Assembly: GCA_002304445.1 (NCBI GenBank)
Contig: NEVA01000004.1
Coordinates: 1-64,000 of the forward strand
Length of the DNA: 64,000 bases
Origin: Opitutia bacterium Tous-C4FEB
GTDB lineage: Bacteria > Verrucomicrobiota > Verrucomicrobiia > Opitutales > Opitutaceae
Direction: 5' to 3'
Below, piece by piece: positions 59,688 through 64,000 of this stretch. The position numbers were made by a program, and so were the translations under genes. The notes beneath the pieces were generated by a model. That model saw nothing but the letters and a program-made list of their open reading frames with translations, had not been told where the DNA came from and did not search any database. Numbering within the stretch: the stretch's first letter is position 1; every line of letters begins with the position of its first letter.

Positions 59688-61150
59688 GACTGCTCCCACC
59701 ACGCGAGGCGCTCGAGATCGGTGGGCTCGGCTTGGCGGAGGCGGGCTTGCCACTTGCGTTGGTAGTCGGCGCGTTTGGATTGCTGGATGTCGGCTTTGGT
59801 CGGCTCGGTGGCGGGATCCGGGAGGGCGCCGCGGTCGCCGGTTGAAATTATCCACTCGTCGAGGGCGCGGCGAAGTGTGGCGACGGTCGTATGATGGGTG
59901 GGTGCGGTGGCGACGTCGTGGAGGCCGGCGGGGTCGCGGGCGAGATCGTAAAGCTCGATGACGGCGCGGGTAGGCTGACACCAAAGGTCCTGGAGGGCGT
60001 CGAGTTTTCCGTCTGAGTGGAGAACCCGGAGGAGCGGCAGGCCGGGGTAGCTGTCTTCTTTGTAGCCGGACCAGTTGAGGTGGGAAATCTCAGGGAAGAA
60101 ATTCCGGACGAGTAGGTGGTCGGGCGTGATCACGGCGCGGATGCGGTCGTAGGCGTCGCCACAACGGTCGCGGGCGGCGAAAATCTGCGGGCGCTCGGGG
60201 AAGTTGGCGTCGAGCAGCGGACGGCCATCCATCCACGCCGGCACGGACAGACCGGCGCGGGCGAGTGCCGTGGGGGCGAGATCGATGAGGCTGACGAGGC
60301 GGGACTCCACGCTGCCCGGCGTGAGGCCGGGACCGCGGACGAGGAGCGGGACCTGCAGCCCCTCGACGGTGAGCCACTGTTTGCCCCAAGGCATAGGGCG
60401 GCCGTGGTCGGCGAAGAAAAACACCAAGGTGTCTTCGAGCACGCCGGCGGCTTCGAGCTGGGCGAGGATGGCGCCGACGCGTTGGTCAACGGTTTCGACG
60501 CTGCGTTGGTAAGCATACCAGTCGCGGCGGAGCAACGGGTGCTCGGGGTAATTGGGCGGGATTTTCATGGCGGCGAGCGCGGCGGTGTCGTAGGTCGCCG
60601 GGATGGGGAACGGGCGGTGGGGCTCGGTGATCTGGAACTGGGCGAAAAAAGGCTGGCCGGGGCGACGCTGACGCCAGTCGTTGCCGTCGAACATCTGCGC
60701 GGGATCGTGGGTGAAATTGTAATGGGTCTTGGCTTTGGTGATGACCCGGCCGTTGCGCATGGCACCGGGTGCGGCGGCGTTGGTGACGAACCAGCCGGCC
60801 TCGCGGAGCAGCTCGGGGAGGTGGCGATAGGGCGGGGGCAGCGGTTGCGGACGCTCGACGTCGTGGGCGTGAAGGCCGGTGATGATCTGCGAGGTGCCGA
60901 GAATAAACGCCGAGCGCGATGAACTGCAGACCGGGGCGGTCGCGTAAGCGCGGGTGTAGCGTCGCCCCTCGGCGGCGAGCCGGTCGAGGTGCGGGGTTTT
61001 GACGTCGCGCACGCCGTAGGCGGCGGTGTCGGGCGACATGTCGTCGGCGATGATCCAGACGATGTTAGGCGGCGGCGCGGCGGCGACGGCGAGCGACGCA
61101 CCGAAGCAGAGCGCAACGAACCACCGGTGCAGCGGCGCGATGGTTTTCAC
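59654..61150 (-). CDS. Exported sulfatase (S1 family)
   Basis: 498 aa from the GTG at 61150, whose GTGA overlaps the GH2 stop by 4 bp; the signal is KTIAPLHRWFVALCFGASLA. The alkaline-phosphatase fold shows NIVWIIADDMSPDTAAYGV (metal Asp pair), VCSSSRSAFILGTS with formylglycine Cys75 in C-S-S-S-R, ITEPHRPFPIP and LVFFFADHGRPMPWG. It needs a maturation enzyme that is not in the window. It would remove sulfate esters from sugars before GH2 or GH95 act. The third motif position is Ser rather than the common Pro or Ala. Convergent with LacI; translationally coupled to GH2. Confidence 0.92.
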   Translation of the reverse strand: MKTIAPLHRWFVALCFGASLAVAAAPPPNIVWIIADDMSPDTAAYGVRDVKTPHLDRLAAEGRRYTRAYATAPVCSSSRSAFILGTSQIITGLHAHDVERPQPLPPPYRHLPELLREAGWFVTNAAAPGAMRNGRVITKAKTHYNFTHDPAQMFDGNDWRQRRPGQPFFAQFQITEPHRPFPIPATYDTAALAAMKIPPNYPEHPLLRRDWYAYQRSVETVDQRVGAILAQLEAAGVLEDTLVFFFADHGRPMPWGKQWLTVEGLQVPLLVRGPGLTPGSVESRLVSLIDLAPTALARAGLSVPAWMDGRPLLDANFPERPQIFAARDRCGDAYDRIRAVITPDHLLVRNFFPEISHLNWSGYKEDSYPGLPLLRVLHSDGKLDALQDLWCQPTRAVIELYDLARDPAGLHDVATAPTHHTTVATLRRALDEWIISTGDRGALPDPATEPTKADIQQSKRADYQRKWQARLRQAEPTDLERLAWWEQSYGLRPATLAP

Positions 61151-63708
61151 GGGGCGAGCGAAGGTAGCGAGACAGGAGCCGACGGGGTGGAGTCGCCGTG
61201 GGCGTTGAGCGCGATGGCGGTGAAGCGGGTGGCGGCGGCGGGCACCTTGATAATCACGGGGCCGGGCGCGGCGGCGTTTACGAGCATCGAATCGGCCGCG
61301 GTGGGGCCCCAACTCAGGCGGTAGGCGATGGCTTTCTCAACGGGAGTGAAGCGCACGGCGACGAGAGCGGCACTGCGCACGACGCCGAGAATGACGGGCG
61401 CGGCCGGCGGCCGGCCTCCGTCGGGGGTGACGGTGAACTCGGCCGACCACGCACCGGGCGCGCGGCCGGTGGGCTCACGGCGTAGCCGACCGTAGTAGGT
61501 CGTGCCGTCAACGAGGCCGCGCACGGCGGTTGCGCCCTTCATGGTGACGGTGAGCTTCTCGGTGTAGCGGCCGGGAGCGGTGCCGTATTCGAGGGCGAAG
61601 GCGGTGTCGTCGGGCTGCTGGGAGTAGGCGATCCAGAAGCCGCCGGTGATTGGATAAGCGCGGATGATCCTGGGCGCGGACGTGGCGGTGGGAGCGGGAA
61701 TGGGGGCAAGGTTGCTGTTGCTCTGGGTAGCGAACTCGTGCGCGACGTAACCGGTGGGACCGACGAGGGTGACGACGAGGTGGTCGAACGGGCCGGAGGG
61801 CTGGCCGGCGAGTTCAAATTTAAGATCGGCGGTGCCCGGGGTGATGTCGGGCAACGCGCGAACACCGCCGCCCAGCGTCGTGCCGTTGCGGGCGCGCCAC
61901 TCCCAGAGGAGGTGGTAGCCGCGGAGGGTGAAGGACGGGAACTCGTCGGCGCGGCGGGGCGAGAGCGTCGCGGTGGTGCCGAAAGCGCGCAGAGTCCGGA
62001 CGGGGCTGTGGAGGCGGGCGATGTCGCGGGCGGCTTCCTTGGGTTGGCGCCATTGGTCGACGATGCCCCAAGAGCGGAGTTGGCCGGGCTCGGAGCCGAC
62101 GTAGTCGCTCCGGTAATCGTTAAACGTCCAAAGCGCGGCACCGATCAGGTGGGGAAAGCCGGCGAGCGTGGACCATCGTTCGTCGAGCGCGGGGATGCGC
62201 GAGTTGAGGGGTTCGCCGAACTGGCGCACGCCGAACTCTGCGAGAAAGATCGGACGACCGGGCCATTTGGCGGTGAGGGTGGAGACCACCAGACCCGGGT
62301 CGGCGCTGTAGGTGTTTTGGAAAATGAGGTCGGAGTCGGTGATGGGATCGTTGGCGGGGCCGTAGTCTGGGCGGGCGCCGGTGAAACTGACGTAGGCGTG
62401 CAGGCGGTGCGGATCGAGTTCGCGGCGGGCGTAGTCGATCATGGATTTCACAAACGGGCGGTGATTCACGAGTTCGTTGCCGGGGCTCCAGCCGATAATC
62501 GAAGGATGGTTGTAGTCGCGCTCGATCAGCTCGCGAAGCCAGAGCTTGGTGCGGGGGTTGTCGGGGATGACGTTGGGGTCGCCTTCGCCCCAAAGAGGAA
62601 TCTCGGCGAAGATCATGACGCCCTTTTCATCGAGGTAATCGAGGAGGTTGGGCGCACTGGGGGCGTGCATGATCCGCATGAAATTGCCGCCGTAGCGTTT
62701 CATGAGATCGACATCGAGGCGGACCAAGTGCTCGGGCTCGGTGTTGCCGTAGGCGCGGTGGTCGTGGACGCGGTTGAAGCCCACCAAGCGGACCTTCTCG
62801 CCGTTGAGGTAAAGGCCGTCGGGTTTGATTTCAACGCGGCGGATGCCAAAGCGGGTGCGGTGGGTGGCAGGGGTCGGGCCGGTCGGTGCGAGGGAGATCG
62901 CGGTAGAAAGGGCATAAAGTTCTGGGTGGTCGAAATGCCAGAGCCGCAGGGCGGCGGTGGGCACGGTGAGCCGGGCGCGGGCGAGAGTGGTGCCGGCGGC
63001 GGGGACGCTGACCGCGGTCTCGACGCGGCCGACGCCCGGGACCTCGGTGGCGAGGCGGACAGCGGCGGGAGCGGCGGCGGCGTTTTCCAGTTTATACTCG
63101 ATGAAAATCTCGGCGGTGCGCGCGGCGAGGTCGGGCTCGGCGCGGACGTGTTGCCGCACGAGCCGCGCGGCGTGGTGCGAGGTCAGGGTGACGCTGCGGC
63201 TGATGCCGCCCCAAGCCCACCAGGCACCGCGGCGAAAGGTGTTGTCGGCGCGGACGGTGACGACGTTGGGCGCGTCGCGGCGCACCCGGTCGGTGATGTC
63301 GAAATCGAACGGCAGATAACCCCCGTCGTGGCGGCCGAGGGAGACGCCATTGAGAAAAACCTCGGCCGATTCGTAGACGGCGCCGAAATTGAGGCGCACG
63401 CGGCGCCCGGTCCACGCGGAAGGCACGGCGAATTCGCGCCGATACCACGCGGCGCCGATGTGTTGGGCGTAGGCGTTGACGGTATCCCAGTTGCCCGGGA
63501 CGGTCAGGCGATCCCAGCCGGCGACGCCGGGTGCCGCGGCGAGGGCCGGATCGACGGTGAAGGCCCAGATGCCGTCGAGGGACAGCGGCGCCTCAACGGG
63601 CGGGGCGACGGCGGTTGCGGGCGAAACGGTGGCGTCGGCGGCACGGAGCGGGAGGGCGGCGAGGGCGATCCACGCGGCGAGGCCGCAAACAAATGGGCTA
63701 AGTTTCAT
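61147..63708 (-). CDS. GH2 family glycoside hydrolase (beta-galactosidase-like) with C-terminal Fn3-like domains
   Basis: 853 aa from the ATG at 63708 (MKLSPFVCGLAAWIALAALP, signal). Order: sugar-binding jelly roll, about 30-190 (LTVPGNWDTVNAYAQHIGAA, ESAEVFLNGVSLGRHDGGYL); Ig-like domain, about 190-300; TIM barrel, about 300-590, with acid/base Glu in WSPGNELVNH (about 410) and nucleophile Glu in FLAEFGVRQFG (about 491); then about 600-853, two Fn3-like segments. GH2 covers beta-galactosidase, mannosidase and glucuronidase; with GH43 and GH16, beta-galactosidase is the leading guess. Coupled to the sulfatase by a 4-bp overlap. The leader is CT-rich (CCGATCTTCTCCCCC). Confidence 0.9.
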   Translation of the reverse strand: MKLSPFVCGLAAWIALAALPLRAADATVSPATAVAPPVEAPLSLDGIWAFTVDPALAAAPGVAGWDRLTVPGNWDTVNAYAQHIGAAWYRREFAVPSAWTGRRVRLNFGAVYESAEVFLNGVSLGRHDGGYLPFDFDITDRVRRDAPNVVTVRADNTFRRGAWWAWGGISRSVTLTSHHAARLVRQHVRAEPDLAARTAEIFIEYKLENAAAAPAAVRLATEVPGVGRVETAVSVPAAGTTLARARLTVPTAALRLWHFDHPELYALSTAISLAPTGPTPATHRTRFGIRRVEIKPDGLYLNGEKVRLVGFNRVHDHRAYGNTEPEHLVRLDVDLMKRYGGNFMRIMHAPSAPNLLDYLDEKGVMIFAEIPLWGEGDPNVIPDNPRTKLWLRELIERDYNHPSIIGWSPGNELVNHRPFVKSMIDYARRELDPHRLHAYVSFTGARPDYGPANDPITDSDLIFQNTYSADPGLVVSTLTAKWPGRPIFLAEFGVRQFGEPLNSRIPALDERWSTLAGFPHLIGAALWTFNDYRSDYVGSEPGQLRSWGIVDQWRQPKEAARDIARLHSPVRTLRAFGTTATLSPRRADEFPSFTLRGYHLLWEWRARNGTTLGGGVRALPDITPGTADLKFELAGQPSGPFDHLVVTLVGPTGYVAHEFATQSNSNLAPIPAPTATSAPRIIRAYPITGGFWIAYSQQPDDTAFALEYGTAPGRYTEKLTVTMKGATAVRGLVDGTTYYGRLRREPTGRAPGAWSAEFTVTPDGGRPPAAPVILGVVRSAALVAVRFTPVEKAIAYRLSWGPTAADSMLVNAAAPGPVIIKVPAAATRFTAIALNAHGDSTPSAPVSLPSLAP

Positions 63709-63737
63709 GGGGGAGAAGATCGGACGGGTTCGGACAG

Positions 63738-63772
63738 AAAAACGGCGGGCTAGCACGAAGGCCAGCCCGCCG
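63738..63772 (-). terminator. Rho-independent terminator after the last TonB receptor
   Basis: On the minus strand CGGCGGGCT...AGCCCGCCG (63743-63751 and 63764-63772) forms a 9-bp stem with a 12-nt loop, followed by TTTTT (63738-63742). It lies 20 bp after the stop codon of the partial receptor at the window edge and separates it from the GH2-sulfatase unit. Confidence 0.85.
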
Positions 63773-63792
63773 GATAAAACGAGCGAGGCTGA

Positions 63793-64000
63793 TTAGAACT
63801 TGGTCGTCGCCGAGAGCGTGAACTCACGCGGCGCGCCATAGACCCGGTTGCCGGTGTAGTAGGTCTGGTTGCGGAGGTTATCGACTTGAAGTTGGAAATC
63901 GACGACGCGGCCGCGGACCTTGGTGGCGTAGCCGAGTGTGAGGTCGAACACCGTATAACTGGGGAAGATCAAGCCCCAGGCGGTGTTGTCGGAGGCGGGG
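63793..64000 (-). CDS. TonB-dependent receptor, C-terminal end (partial)
   Basis: The minus strand is open from the window edge to a TAA at 63793-63795 and encodes 68 residues: FPSYTVFDLTLGYATKVRGR, VDFQLQVDNLRNQTYYTGNR, VYGAPREFTLSATTKF. Paired beta strands with a N-L-x-N-x-x-Y motif, R-E-F and a terminal Phe are the last barrel strands of a TonB-dependent receptor. It is similar in style to the three complete receptors here. It runs leftward towards GH2 and sulfatase and is separated from them by a strong terminator. Confidence 0.85.
   Translation of the reverse strand, partial: PASDNTAWGLIFPSYTVFDLTLGYATKVRGRVVDFQLQVDNLRNQTYYTGNRVYGAPREFTLSATTKF

Noticed and set aside
61738-63753. 671-aa plus-strand ORF
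   Set aside because: Antisense to GH2, which has catalytic Glu motifs in the right order.

Overview
The window is high-GC chromosomal DNA that looks like a member of Opitutaceae (Verrucomicrobiota). No marker gene fixes this. It rests on the combination of PVC-type dehydrogenases with CxxCH haem motifs, a DUF1549/DUF1553 (PSD1) protein paired with a DUF1501 protein, several large TonB-dependent receptors sharing an EE-x-[IV]-x-L-x-x-F-x-V start to the mature protein, many secreted sugar enzymes, and start codons without Shine-Dalgarno sequences. I see no rRNA, tRNA, CRISPR array, phage gene or transposase.

Layout. 0-4.3 kb: the tail of xseA, a TonB-dependent receptor, a secreted methionine sulfoxide reductase, and a GIY-YIG nuclease gene bracketed by palindromic GTCATTGCGAGGAG repeats. 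4.3-21.8 kb: an oxidative sugar-catabolism block with two Gfo/Idh/MocA oxidoreductases, two xylose-isomerase-like TIM barrels, an AraC regulator, then a rightward run of TIM-barrel (PEP hydrolase family), cupin, a 1462-aa ThuA-dehydrogenase-cytochrome c-ThuA fusion, a Tm-1-like protein, a DUF1080 protein and a second cytochrome-c-tailed dehydrogenase. 21.8-29 kb (leftward): DUF1501, PSD1 cytochrome, ApbE and a flavinylated NosR-like membrane electron carrier. 29-39.8 kb: two FAD-dependent oxidoreductases, a duplicated beta-rich secreted protein and a TonB receptor. 39.8-40.5 kb: a vapBC toxin-antitoxin pair. 40.5-64 kb: a polysaccharide-utilisation region with an MFS transporter, a secreted toroid-type protein, GH43, TonB receptor, Tat-exported Gfo/Idh, alpha/beta hydrolase, sialate O-acetylesterase, a chimeric pseudogene, GH16, GH95, a FAD-oxidoreductase remnant, a LacI regulator, a sulfatase, GH2 and the end of another TonB receptor.

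How it may work together (inference). Glycans are captured by TonB receptors and trimmed by GH16, GH43, GH95, GH2, the sulfatase and esterases. The mix best fits a fucosylated, acetylated or sulfated galactan such as type II arabinogalactan. In the first half, Gfo/Idh enzymes, ThuA domains, DUF1080 and isomerase-like barrels are the parts known from oxidative (3-keto) glycoside cleavage. Electrons from periplasmic dehydrogenases could leave through their fused c-type haems, and the ApbE/flavinylated carrier supplies a further redox arm.

Beyond genes, four patterns stand out: (1) tandem heptanucleotide repeats (GTTGAGN on the plus strand) lying in frame inside three genes at domain linkers; (2) the palindromic repeat family around the GIY-YIG gene; (3) TGAA-N4-TTCA operator-like palindromes about 60-130 bp before the LacI gene, two TonB receptors, an MFS gene and a FAD-oxidoreductase remnant, which suggests a LacI regulon; (4) pyrimidine-rich leaders in front of most start codons.
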